This document shows, piece after piece, positions 12,636 to 22,890 of a stretch of 64,000 nt of DNA. The translations under genes and the position numbers were made by a program. Within the stretch, counting starts at the first letter, position 1. Each line of letters starts with the position of its first letter. The stretch is from Bimuria novae-zelandiae CBS 107.79. Its lineage: Eukaryota; Ascomycota; Dothideomycetes; Pleosporales; Didymosphaeriaceae. The DNA lies in the NCBI GenBank assembly GCA_010015655.1, contig ML976685.1:497942-561941 (forward strand), given 5' to 3'. The notes under the pieces were generated by a model that did no database searches, was not told the origin of the DNA, and was given only the letters and a program-made list of their open reading frames with translations.

Positions 12636-13496
12636 ACAGGTTGTTGAGGTGACGCATTCACGGCATAGTATAAGGCACGAATGATGTTGCTTGCAGCGGG
12701 AACGGCGGTCAATGCCCCTAGTGTGAGGAGATCAATCACCAAGGTCGGAAGGGCCATTCTTCCAACTTCGAATTACACGATTATGTTGCGCGATGCTGAC
12801 TGGCCAGGGCAATGCAGTTTTAGAATGCTCTCCCGAGCAATCTTCGTCGGAGTAGTTGGGCACCAACTCAAAGCGTCAATGCGTGTGGTTAGAGCATGTC
12901 GTCAATCTTGGGAACCGGAGAAATTGTTTGGCCCTCTTACAATTTTTGCACTATTTCGCCCATCCCCAACAACCCCCTCGTCGACGCACCTCAACACCAC
13001 CCCACACCATGCTACCTAGCACGTGCAAAACAACCTGCTTGAAGAGTGACTACATCGTGCCGTTCTCCTATCAAAGCGGGCTGACTCATACACCCAGCCC
13101 ATCGCGACTGCCGCAACTGGGCAGGAAGAAGCCCATACCAAGAACATGGAAAGAACAGCCTCGGGCCCCATATTTTTTAGCTTATTTTGAGAGGAGCTTA
13201 TACCGGTTCATTATGTTTCCGTCGTTTACTCTGCGCTACACGTTCCCCTCGATCGCAAGCCTCGTTAATGAGTCACTGCAAACAAGCGCAAGATGTGGAA
13301 CCAAGAGCTAGCGAGATGGCTGCCTCAGAGATACCTGCGAATATGATTCGTGTTGATTAATGTGCGACTTTAATTTCCAAGGTTCTCACATGCGTCTTTC
13401 ACAGTCAAATGCTGGAATGAGTGAGTCAGGTTTCATTCTTGGGCGAAGCTCCCAAAGTGGGAAGTCAGTTGTCGCACTGCTTTCTAGAACCATAAA
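12636..13496. other. Intergenic, no supported gene
   Basis: Open frames here (for example 12856-13311) show no domain, no intron logic and low-complexity composition. The region probably holds the sedolisin 3' end and the upstream region of the next gene. Confidence 0.5.
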
Positions 13497-14987
13497 ATGC
13501 ACTTCGCAACTTCCACACATTATTTCCTGGCAATGATGCAACGCCGAGCATTACTCATGAACTCATCAACGAGCGTGTTCAAGCTTCCTCGTGAGCTACG
13601 CGATACCATATATCGAGAATATTTCCGCTGCGATGGCGGCTACCACTTCAACTTCCGCTCCGGAAAGCTACGTCAATCGGATGAACAATGCATTTATCTG
13701 TCGCTCCCCTTTACATGCGTTTGATTTGCCGTCGAAACCCGCAGGGTGGCTTTCGAACCTAACACCATAACCTTCTCTGCTTGGTATTCGGATGAAACAC
13801 GACGGTCAATTATGAAACTCCGCCCAATTATCAACGAATTGGAGGTCCAGAAACGCAAAATACTGCGCACAAATTACCACGCCATATCACCTGAATTCGC
13901 CGAAAGCGTTTCCCGCCAGTTTCCAGGGTTTGCCCAAATTCTTGACATGACCGACGAATCTGGTGCACGTCTGTGCCTCGATAACTTTCCCTTGAAGAAG
14001 CTTCCCTCACTGCACCGACAGTTTGTGGCAACTGCCATGGATGCCCTTCTATCAGACCCGATGTTTCGAGCCTCTATTCAAGCCGACGTCGTTCTAGAAG
14101 GAACCAGAGTCAGATTCTGGGAGAAGTTCATCACTGCCGACAATGACGAAGCATTCTCTTTGGATAATACGCCTTGGAGACTCCCTTCAGACTCTACCCT
14201 CATCGATATGGAGAATAGTCTGGATCTCACCTATTCAACTGGTCACCTGGCGAACTTCAATTACAGTTACTCCGCTGCTGCACTGGGCATCCGGTTTCTT
14301 GAATATTTGCCATCCTATTTTCGCCTGAAGATTTGCAAGGTCATACTCGTCGAAGATGGCGTGGCAATTAGTCACCCAGAATGCCATGGCCAAGGCTTCA
14401 TCCCTCTTTGTCGGGAGAATAACCATTTAAAAGTGGAGAGGAAAGTCAATCTATGGCGGAACATTTTCGTTCTAGGATCACCAAAATTCATGTTTATTCT
14501 CGATCGTCCCATCTATACTAGTGACGTTTCCAACTCGATATCCTCATGGATCGAAGAAGCGTCCATACTACCGTCCACGGGTATGCCCATTGACTCTTTT
14601 CGTCTTGTACTGGATGGTAATCCTGCATTTGACGCATCAACGTACATAGTGCAGACACTGCACCGTGACGCAGCGTGGCAGGTCGCAATGGAGAAGTGTT
14701 TACACCGAGGCCTACTTGCCCGGCGGATTTACAAAAGATCAAAGTTCGACGAATTTCCGAGGGTTGTACAAGGCAGATCCGTCGTCAGCTCTAACTTCGA
14801 GTTGGGTGAGCTTTGGGACGCAGAATCAATCGTTCTCCAATACAAGGACCGGCCATTCGCGATATGGGAGTCTGAATGGGGCAGCCAACTCCCAAGGGCG
14901 TACCTGTGTCCGCCTCCACTTCCACTACGAGTTCCGGCTATCATGATTTCCAGTCATCACAAGCAGGCATGCATTGCGACCGTATAA
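13497..14987 (+). pseudogene. 2EXR/F-box-like protein gene with in-frame TGA
   Basis: Near the start the frame encodes FKLPRELRDTIYREY, the LPxELRxxIY signature of the large fungal 2EXR/F-box-like family. The frame runs on to 14987 and is interrupted only by TGA at 13722-13724, inside TCV-stop-FAVETRRVAFEPN, where relatives read roughly TCRxIAxETRxxAFxxN. Both halves are in the same frame, and the stop would be Arg if CGA had become TGA. No plausible intron removes it (the only GT..AG span is about 26 nt). Without the stop the protein would be about 496 residues. The options are nonsense pseudogene, sequencing error, or downstream initiation that loses the signature. Function unknown. Confidence 0.6.
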
Positions 14988-15365
14988 TAGTCTTGCAGCA
15001 TTCGCTCGGTGCTCAGCGATGTGCGACTTTGCACACCTACCACCTTTAGGATCCACACATCCTCCACCGACTCATTGTGTATATTAAAAACCCACTCGAC
15101 TTTGCGATGTCGATATACGAAGGGGAATTAACAGAAGTAGCAGTAAGCTCAGGTATTTGGGAGTAAGACAAATTGTCCCGCCAAGCAAGCACAGCCTCGC
15201 CAAATCTCACGATCCTCACACCTTCGCTCTCTCTAGGCTGCTCCAGCAGTTCTCCACTATACATTATGTACACCTACAACGCGCCCGACCATCTTCTCTA
15301 GCGTGTCTCAGATTGCATTACCACAAACGCTCCCAGTACTTACGCGCACGCGCACTACCACAAAC
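14988..15365. other. Intergenic / promoter of the next gene
   Basis: No coding signal. It contains the upstream region of the membrane protein gene; a possible earlier in-frame ATG at 15303 has a weaker context than the one at 15366. Confidence 0.4.
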
Positions 15366-16280
15366 ATGGCTTCCTACACCCTGCGCGTCTTCCTCCTTCT
15401 CGCGTCCACGCTGCTCGTCCTCCTCTTCTCCGGCATAACCGTCATTCTCGAGCGAGTCACCCGCTCTCTGTTTCACTCCCACACCTCGCGCAACTACTTC
15501 GGCACCGACTCGCTCGACTTTACTGACCCTGTTCCCGGCACCGACACGATAGTCGTCGATGAAGACACTACGCCCGCTCTCGCCATTCTCGGCGCCAGCG
15601 TGCTCGCCATGCTGCTCGCGTGCCTGAGCGCGGCTGGCATGTGGGAGCTGCGGCGCGTCGACGGGATGAGGGGTGCGGGGCAGCGCCTGTGGTGCTGGGG
15701 CGTGTTGGGAATGCAGGCCGTGGTGCTGGGCGTGAGCGTGGGCGTGCTGGGGTGGGCGAGCGCCTTGCAAATTGCACAAGCGGGTGCGGTTCTGGGGAGC
15801 GGGAGAGAGCTCACGAGGGAGACGTGGGTGTGTGGGATGAGTAAGGACCAGGGGCGGTGGGCCGGGAGTGCGTGTGGCACAGCGGTGCGCATACTCCCCG
15901 TTTCTTACGATGCGTGACGGTTGTGCTGATTAACGGAGCAGAAAGCCACAAGGCTCATGCTCATTCCGGTGGCTGTATCGGCGTTACTGGCAATGGTTGC
16001 TGTGTTTTACGCAACGAAACAGAGAGGCGGCGCGAGTTGGCTGTTCACGGGAAAAGGTCATTATAGCGGCTTCCAGAGTGTTTACGAGATGGGACCGCCG
16101 CCTCAGAACCAGCATGCTCCGCCGCAATTCTATCCGAACCCGCAGGCATATCCACAGCAGCAAGGCTACGTACAACCCGTGTATGTGATGCCGCCGCAGG
16201 GTTTCCAACCAGGGCCTCACCAGCCAGCTCCGCAAGGACAAAAAGGTGCCATCGGTGGCGCGCAGCCCGTGTTTCGATGA
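15366..16280 (+). CDS. Four-TM fungal membrane protein with Pro/Gln-rich tail
   Basis: Exons 15366-15884 and 15942-16280 with a 57-nt intron (GTGCGC donor, GCTGAT branch region, GCAG acceptor) give about 285 residues. The ATG in acaaacATGGCT was chosen over 15303 for its stronger context and because it directly precedes the first hydrophobic stretch. Membrane segments lie near residues 6-28, 75-98, 110-138 and, after the splice, LMLIPVAVSALLAMVAVFY. The acidic loop after TM1 is probably outside. The tail is rich in PPQ/YPQ repeats, like many fungal SUR7/claudin-like or tetraspan proteins with cytosolic low-complexity tails. No family is firmly recognised. Confidence 0.7.
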
Positions 16281-16404
16281 ACATATCGAACCCACCGTGT
16301 ATGAGAATGCAATGTCTACTCACGCATCACGATCCACGCTCACAATCACTGGGAATTGGACATGCACATAAACTCATTGACTCCATCTCACACCACCCTT
16401 CCCC

Positions 16405-17154
16405 TCAGCATCCCGTCTGATTAAACCTCGATATCCGACCCCGCTCCGACCCCAGCGCAACAGCGCGATCGATCCACGCCTGTCTCAAATGTCAGCTTGC
16501 ACACCTACGCAGCAAGGACGGAGGGCTCATATCAACAGCCACGGGCGCAGGATGCCTCTCCCGGCTCAGAATATACAGCGTCGACCAATTCTGCGTCTGC
16601 ACAAACGCGTGGTCGCCACAGTACTCTGTACCCCATTAGCATCTCTCCTCCCTCCCCCTACCCCTCAAGGAAGGTATACTCACCCTGCACAATATAATTC
16701 GGCCCCGGACACTCGGCGCCCGACGGCGTCTGCGGAAACGCGACTTCAAACGTCCCAGCGGCGCCGTACACGCTGTCCACGGGCGTAGCCGTCCCCTCGA
16801 TGCTGATACCCTGCGGCCCTATGGTCGCTGTGTTCACGACTTTCACGGTGCCGTTCGGGTTCAAGGAGTATTGCGCCGTGACGCAGCGTGCGCCTGCCGT
16901 GGGACCGAAGGGTGTGCCGGCGACTTGGTACCAGGTGCCCAGGTAGGCGGTTAGGTTGAAGTGGGGGGTGGGCTTGGGGTAGAAGCAGTGGCTGGGAGTG
17001 TTAGCTTTGGTTTGAGGAACAGAGGGAAGAGAGAGGCGCACCCGTCGTACAGCGCGTCTTGGACGAGGGGAGCTTGCGAAGTGTGCTCTGCGCGTGGGAG
17101 GTACAGCGCAGACGCAGGTCCGCTTGCTGCGGCGAGGAGAGTGAGGAGGCGCAT
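16405..17154 (-). CDS. Secreted lipocalin-like protein
   Basis: Four exons on the minus strand: 17154-17042, 16991-16684, 16625-16537 (or 16543) and 16479-16405, about 194 residues. The first splice joins ALYDG to HCFYPKP, and the second joins NYIVQ to EYCGDHAFVQTQNWSTLY. The third donor is ambiguous (GTTGAT or GTGGCT); both keep the frame into AWIDRAVALG...NQTGC-stop. An N-terminal signal peptide (MRLLTLLAAASGPASA) is followed by the lipocalin G-x-W motif in YLGTWYQVAG. Family knowledge: such apolipoprotein-D/Blc-like proteins bind small hydrophobic ligands; the ligand here is unknown. It lies immediately left of the hAT insertion at 17.68 kb. Confidence 0.75.
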
Positions 17155-17668
17155 TGTATGTGCGCGTATATGGATTTCCGAGGTTACTACTGCCGCGGAC
17201 TTTATAAAAAATAACGAACTTGAAAGCGAAACGGGTGTCTACCTTCAATTCCTAACAGCCTCGCAAATTAAACCCTTACCTCCTCTTTTAATCTGCGAGG
17301 GATAATTACTACGTCATCTGTACCTGAACTGATCTCCACAAACACCACGTACGCGGCAGCACGCTTCCGATTCCAAGTGTAAATACCCCACAAAATGGTC
17401 TTTCGCGTAGGTTCCATAGCGCGAACGCCATGGGTGCGGACCCTGGCCAAGCCCGTTGGAGCGTCTTGCCATACATCATCAGCGCGAGCAAGTAGTCTAG
17501 ATCGTCGGGCGATCCCGATAGTTCCGAGGTACGAGGGTAAAATTTTACAGGGTGGCAGGGGAAATGGTTAATTAGGGGTCCCTAAGTGTTGTGTAGAAGG
17601 AACAGTGCGAGTCACGTTGATGTATAAGTACGAGTATGCGTGAAGAGAGCATCAATGAGGAAGAAGAC
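17155..17668. other. Intergenic between lipocalin gene and hAT element
   Basis: Upstream region of the lipocalin-like gene, with no convincing open frame. GC content falls toward the transposon boundary at 17669. Confidence 0.5.
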
Positions 17669-18077
17669 TGGGTGATTCGGGATATGCCCATACCGTATTT
17701 TTCGGAGCATTCCTGTATATACGGTACCTTATATAATACCGTATTTCCGGTATTTTCGTACATTCTTGGCATAGTTAATTAAGCTAATTAGTGCCTTTCT
17801 TAGCCCTATTATCACATGTAGAATTAGATATAATTAAAGCTATAGATACTAGGTATCCTTAAGCTCCCTAGAGTGTAATTCTTATACTTATTTAGCTAAG
17901 TAATTAAGTAAAAGCTGCTTGTCTGTATACTTGTTAATATTAATTTATTTAGTTATCTTAAAGGCGTTGAAGTACTAAGTATCATTAGCTAAAATAGAGT
18001 TATAGATCCGTAGATTATAACAACAAAACACTAGCTTTTTAACCCGTTTATTAATAAGACAATTACAAACTTTATTA

Positions 18078-21000
18078 TCCCTCGCATGGTCAAAATCGCC
18101 CGTACACGGGCCACACGAAATCAGCCAATCGGAGACATACTCCGATTCTGTACGAATACGAAGAAATATCAGATTTATATATAAATTTATACAAGGGCTT
18201 AAAATCTAATAGTAACTTAATTAAAATACTTAATACTTAAGCTTAAAGTAGTATCTATTTTTATAATTATTTAGATCCTTTGTATATGCTCCTACCAGCA
18301 CTTAGGGCATACTTCAGGCCTACACAAAGGCAGCCTACAGAGATTACAGCCAAACTAAGTACGCGGAGGATGCTGGCGCTCATGAGAGTTACCTAAGATA
18401 GATTGGAGGGGTCTTTGTGAGACCTTGGAGTTGTGTTGTTTACGCCCAGCTGCTGCACAAGCTATACAAGTCTTTGCTTCTAAGTAGACCTTTATAGACT
18501 AGTAAGTAGCCTTTGCGTTAGTAATAATATTATTAACTCGCTCGCGCTTTTTATTACTATTATAAAGTCTACTATCGCGCTTAAAAAGCTACTTTATAAA
18601 GTTATATAAAAAGTCTTTATAGCCTAATAATTTATCTAACTTATAGGAGGCGTATAAGAAGAGTTTATAAATATTATTAAATACTAAATCTAGTAAAAAG
18701 TAATATAAAGATTATTAAGTACGCTACATAACTTACTTAACTAAATAATAATATTTAACTTAACGTGGTTCACCACCGAGCGGGCCAACCCCACCGAGCG
18801 GGCCACTTTTTAAAAGTCAGTCTATTGCGAAGCGCCTCCTACAACACCACTATAATTTACTATAATTCGCAGAACATAGAAATACTATTTAGACTTATTG
18901 CTATTAGATGCATCTATAATTTCTACTGCGCAGGTGCGAGCGTTGTGGCCAGCTTCGCTGCAATGTCTGCAGCGCCTCTGCCCACGCACCCTCTTTGCAG
19001 ACTCTTCACCCTCCTTTTACTTACTACTATCCTTTTTAGCTATTAAATTGACTACCTCTCCTACTATAAGTGTCTTAGCTGCCTAAATATACTTCCTCTT
19101 TTAACTTTTTACCTTTATTACTATCTCTACTATCTTGCGAAGCCTTACTATTTCCTATTATATTAACACTATTTCGTGCCCTATTAATATAATACTTTTG
19201 TTAAGCTGCTTAACAGCTCTAAAAAGCAGAGAAACTAGTAAATCTCTGTACTTCTATACACACTTATAAACTAGTATTAACTAAGCCTCTATCTCGCGGA
19301 GGTTACTTATTATTTTTAATTCCTATAGGGTGTCCTCTGCGTTAGGTGGAGTTAGCGTACAAAGAACTATATTAAGTCTTAATAACGCTACCTCTAGGTC
19401 GTGTAGGACTAATCTAGCGCCTCTAAAGCCTACGCAGATATTCACCTTTATTATTACCTTTTTAAAAGCTACTTTAAAGGCTAGTAGAAAAGTCTTCTTT
19501 TTAATCTACTTAGTGCCATACCGTGCTAAGCTACTAATCTTATTACTATACGCCCGCTTTAAAGGCGAAAAATAACCTACATTAAGTGGCTGCAAGAGGT
19601 GTGATAAGTGTAGAGGCATATAGAGAATAATAATCTTCTGTTCCTTATAGTATTTATAGAATTCGTGTGAGCAGTGGCTCTCGTAACTATTTATAATTAG
19701 TAGCTAGTGTGCACCTAAACTACGCGCCTTAGTATAGGTATTAAAGTGCCTTAGCTAAGTAAGGCTAAGCTTATTTAACGTCTAGCTATTAGGACTAACT
19801 TTAATAACTTAGTCTTAGGGTAGATTATAGAACCAGGACGTAATTAGAACCTTACTAAAGAAGATAAGAAAGGGTAGCAGAGCCTAGCCTTTAGCGCTAA
19901 TACCCTAAATATTAGTAACCTACCTATAGTTACTAGGTTAAATTTTCTTTAGGTTACTTCGCTTCTTAGAGCCTGTAAAGACTATCTAACCCTGTATTAC
20001 CCTTATTATAAAGCCTGTCTCGTTAAAGTTGTACGTGTTGTTATTAGCGATACCGTACTTAGCCTTAGTATTAGTAACTAGCTTAAACTAGGGCGTTATA
20101 ATACGTAGATCTTTGTTTAGGGCTCGCTAATAATTATATAGATAGCTCCTTTAAAGCTTAATTTCTAGCGTACGCGTCTTAAGCCTGTCTACCTAGTACT
20201 TACTAATAGGCTATCCACCGCGCTTAGCAAGTAGATTATTAGCTATATCTTAGACTATATCCCTTGTTATACCTATTCCTCGCTAGTTAAGCTTAAGTAT
20301 ACGTTAGACTAGAGCCTCCTCCTCTAGCTTAGTTAGCTTCTTTAAGTTAGGCTCGCGATTGCGTTAAGAGAGGGCTCCTTAGCGTTATTATTATACTATT
20401 ATTTAAGGCATGCTAAAGACTATAATAACGCGTCTTTTACTCTTATTACAATTTTTAATTATAGCTTAGATAGTAAGCTATAGTACGCTTTTAGTATAAG
20501 GTTGTTGCGCGTTATGTTGTAATGGCATTGTAGTATAAGCTAGAGGTGGGCTGCATTTAGTAAAGTTGGCCCGCTCGGTGGGGTTGGCCCACTCGGTGGT
20601 GAACCACGTTAATTAAAGTAATCTACCTACTTTTATAATAATTATAGTTATTAATTATAGCAGTTGTGCCTAGTAACTTAATAAGCTTATTACTAAAGAT
20701 ATTTTTAAAAATCTTTTTATTATTTTAGGCAAGCTTTAAGCGTTAGCGTAGCTTTTTAATACACTAATTTATTAAGTAGTAATTTTTATTAGTTAACACT
20801 ATGCTAAGAATCTAACATTAGTACTTATAATTAGTAATAGTACTTATAAAGAGAATAACTTAATTATTTCTTTAAGCTACTATTAGTACTTATAAAGAGA
20901 ATAATTTAATTATTTCTTTAAGCTACTATTAGTACTTTTATTAATGCTAATAATGCCTAGCATATTTCTCCTTATTTTAAGGACTACTTACTATATATTT

Positions 21001-22213
21001 TAAGTTTTATAAGGTTACTATTAAAGCGCTTTTTTAATAACTTTTAGCTGGCAACGCAGACGTTACCTATTTTAAAATTATTCTTTATTATTATTTTTAT
21101 TATTTTAACTATCTTAGCGTAGCCTACGCCTTTAAATTGGAAATATTTAAGTATAAGAATAGTGTTAAATACGTTATTATCTTATATAACGTAGAGGTAG
21201 GATGGAAAAAGGCATCTACTAGTAGAGTTTTTATTAAGTATAAGTGTAATAGGGATTAGCTTTATAGGCGGTAAAAACTTGCCCTTAATATTAGCGTTAG
21301 TAACTTTTAGTAAGTTAATAGGTCTTGTACCTGTAGTATAAAATAATTAATGATTTTATTATTTAATAAGTACTAGATCTTATACCCCTTACGCATAGGC
21401 TTTATTTTAATTAAAATCTTTTTTAAAGCTTAGCTAGTAAACCTAATAATAGCTTTATTAATATAGAGGTCTTTATTAGTAATTTAGTATTTTAAACTTT
21501 GCTTACGCATAAGCTCGAAGAGCTTTTAAATATAGCTAAAAAGTAAGTTAAAGCTCTACTTTACTTTAATATAGTATAAGTACTAATTTAGCTACTGCTA
21601 GCGCGTCTTACCTATAAACTTATTAACTTTATGTATAGGAGCGCTCCGGTGGCCCTTCTGCCAGTACTCCGCCAGCGATGGCTCGCGATAGAGACTCATA
21701 TATATAACGATTGCAAAGTACGTATAAAGCTCTACTAGCGACGTTGACTTCCACCCGCGGCAGGTAGGCTTAGAAGGTAAAGCTACTTAGAGCTTCTTAG
21801 TATACTAATTTATATAGTATGCGATTTAATTTATAACGTTAGTAAAATAAAATAAAATAAATATGGTAATAAGTGAGTCCTTATTAATACCTTTAAATAA
21901 ATTAGCACCTTTAAAAATATATAGATTATTAATATTAAGAGGCTTTTAATTAGGTAATGGATTTAATAGTAGATTAAGCAAATTATTAATTATTATTAAG
22001 TATTTATATATAAAATAAAGTTAGGATTATTACGAAAGTAACCTATAGCTTTTAGTATATTTATATATATTAGGGATTTTTAAAAAGGCCTATTTTAGCT
22101 AGAAAATAATAATTACTAACATTATAATATAAACTTAGTGTTGAATTTGCACTACGCGTTGATTGGCTGATTCCATGTAGTCCGTGTACGGGCGATTTTG
22201 ACCATGCGAGGGA
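18078..22213 (-). mobile_element. PiggyBac-like transposon, copy 2, interrupted
   Basis: Same family as 6760-9024: inverted repeats beginning TCCCTCGCATGG, TA on both sides (18076-18077, 22214-22215), and about 2.29 kb once the pogo-like insertion is removed. On the minus strand at about 18300-18360 the Cys-rich tail GCNLCRLPLC is visible, with a Gln codon of copy 1 now TAG. It is more AT-rich than copy 1 (TCCCCCG has become TCCCTCG), as expected after RIP. Confidence 0.7.
18763..20609 (-). mobile_element. Pogo-like transposon nested in PiggyBac-like copy 2
   Basis: An 1847-bp element with inverted repeats of about 41 bp starting ACGTGGTTCACCACCGAG, each arm holding a doubled CCACCGAGCGGGCCA unit, flanked by TA at 18761-18762 and 20610-20611. 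On the minus strand at 18927-18970 the frame reads CRHCSEAGHNARTC, the C-x2-C-x4-H-x4-C knuckle that ends many fungal Fot1/pogo transposases. The rest of the transposase is destroyed by stops. It is a different pogo family from 4652-6718 because the inverted repeats do not match. Confidence 0.75.
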
Positions 22214-22233
22214 TAAAGAAATCCGTGCTCGCT

Positions 22234-22437
22234 CTAGTTACGTTTAGCTACTCTAGTTGTGGGGTTAATGCTGAGAGCGTAGATAGCAAGTTCTTTAAGC
22301 CCGTTAGTGCAGCTTTGTATGCGCCACCACTCCGCCGGATCCGTGTAACCCTCGAAGCTTTGCCAGGATAAATCAATGCCGCGCTTCTCGAAGGCGCTTC
22401 GACGATGGAGTACATCCATAAGCTCTTTATAGAGCAC
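22234..22437 (-). pseudogene. hAT transposase C-terminal remnant
   Basis: A minus-strand frame contains DPAEWWRIQS followed by LKELAIYALSINPTTRVAKR, matching the hAT dimerisation region (D-P-x-E-W-W ... L..LA..xLS.....ER) with the final E-R replaced. It ends at a stop at 22234 and has no transposase core upstream. It belongs to the outer hAT element. Confidence 0.55.
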
Positions 22438-22890
22438 TGCGGCATGCCCCGGAGGCCCTCGAAGGTGACCTCGACGTCCTCGCTTTCGAACGGAGTACGC
22501 GGCATTTGATAGATATCACCGATCAACAATAAACAAAGTACCAAAACGATGCCTAGAGGGCAAGATAAGCAATCTAGATGCAAGCTCCATACAAAGTTAT
22601 CCTCTAAGGTCATTTTTCCAGCAGCATTTACCCGCCTTGGTATACAGGCCCAATCCTACGATACGCGTATCGGTATCGTACGGTACGAAAAATACGGTAT
22701 TCCGTATTATACGGCCCATCCCTATGGGTGATGCATTACATGAACAGACTGTATGCTACGCTTGCTCAATGCAATGTATTCCGTCTGAACCAGAGGTGTA
22801 TTTCGCATACGCCGAAACCCATAAAAAGTCCCGGATCAATGTCATGCCAACTCCACACGATGCAGTATTCACACTTGTTGGTTGTCGTCT

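Larger units (their letters stand above)
17677..22724 (-). mobile_element. hAT-type transposon carrying nested insertions
   Basis: The outer boundary is set by an exact 8-bp duplication TGGGTGAT at 17669-17676 and 22725-22732, the hAT target-site length. The ends are short imperfect inverted repeats (TCGGGAT and, reversed, TAGGGAT) with subterminal ATACCGTATTTTTCG present in inverted orientation at both ends. CCGTA/TACGG-rich ends are typical of hAT elements. Removing the PiggyBac-like copy at 18078-22213 leaves about 0.9 kb, with a remnant of hAT transposase C-terminus at 22234-22437. It is therefore an internally deleted, non-autonomous copy. Confidence 0.85.

Noticed and set aside
12856..13311. 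Plus-strand open frame of 151 codons downstream of the sedolisin
   Set aside because: No recognisable domain, low-complexity Thr/Pro/Ser composition and no supporting splice or promoter logic.
15318..15779. Minus-strand open frame of 153 codons opposite the membrane protein gene
   Set aside because: His/Ala/Arg-rich antisense artefact of a GC-rich exon.
22640..22724. CGATACGCGTATCG palindrome and TACGG repeats as a possible regulatory element upstream of the hAT boundary
   Set aside because: Better explained as hAT subterminal repeats, since the exact 8-bp target duplication begins immediately after them.
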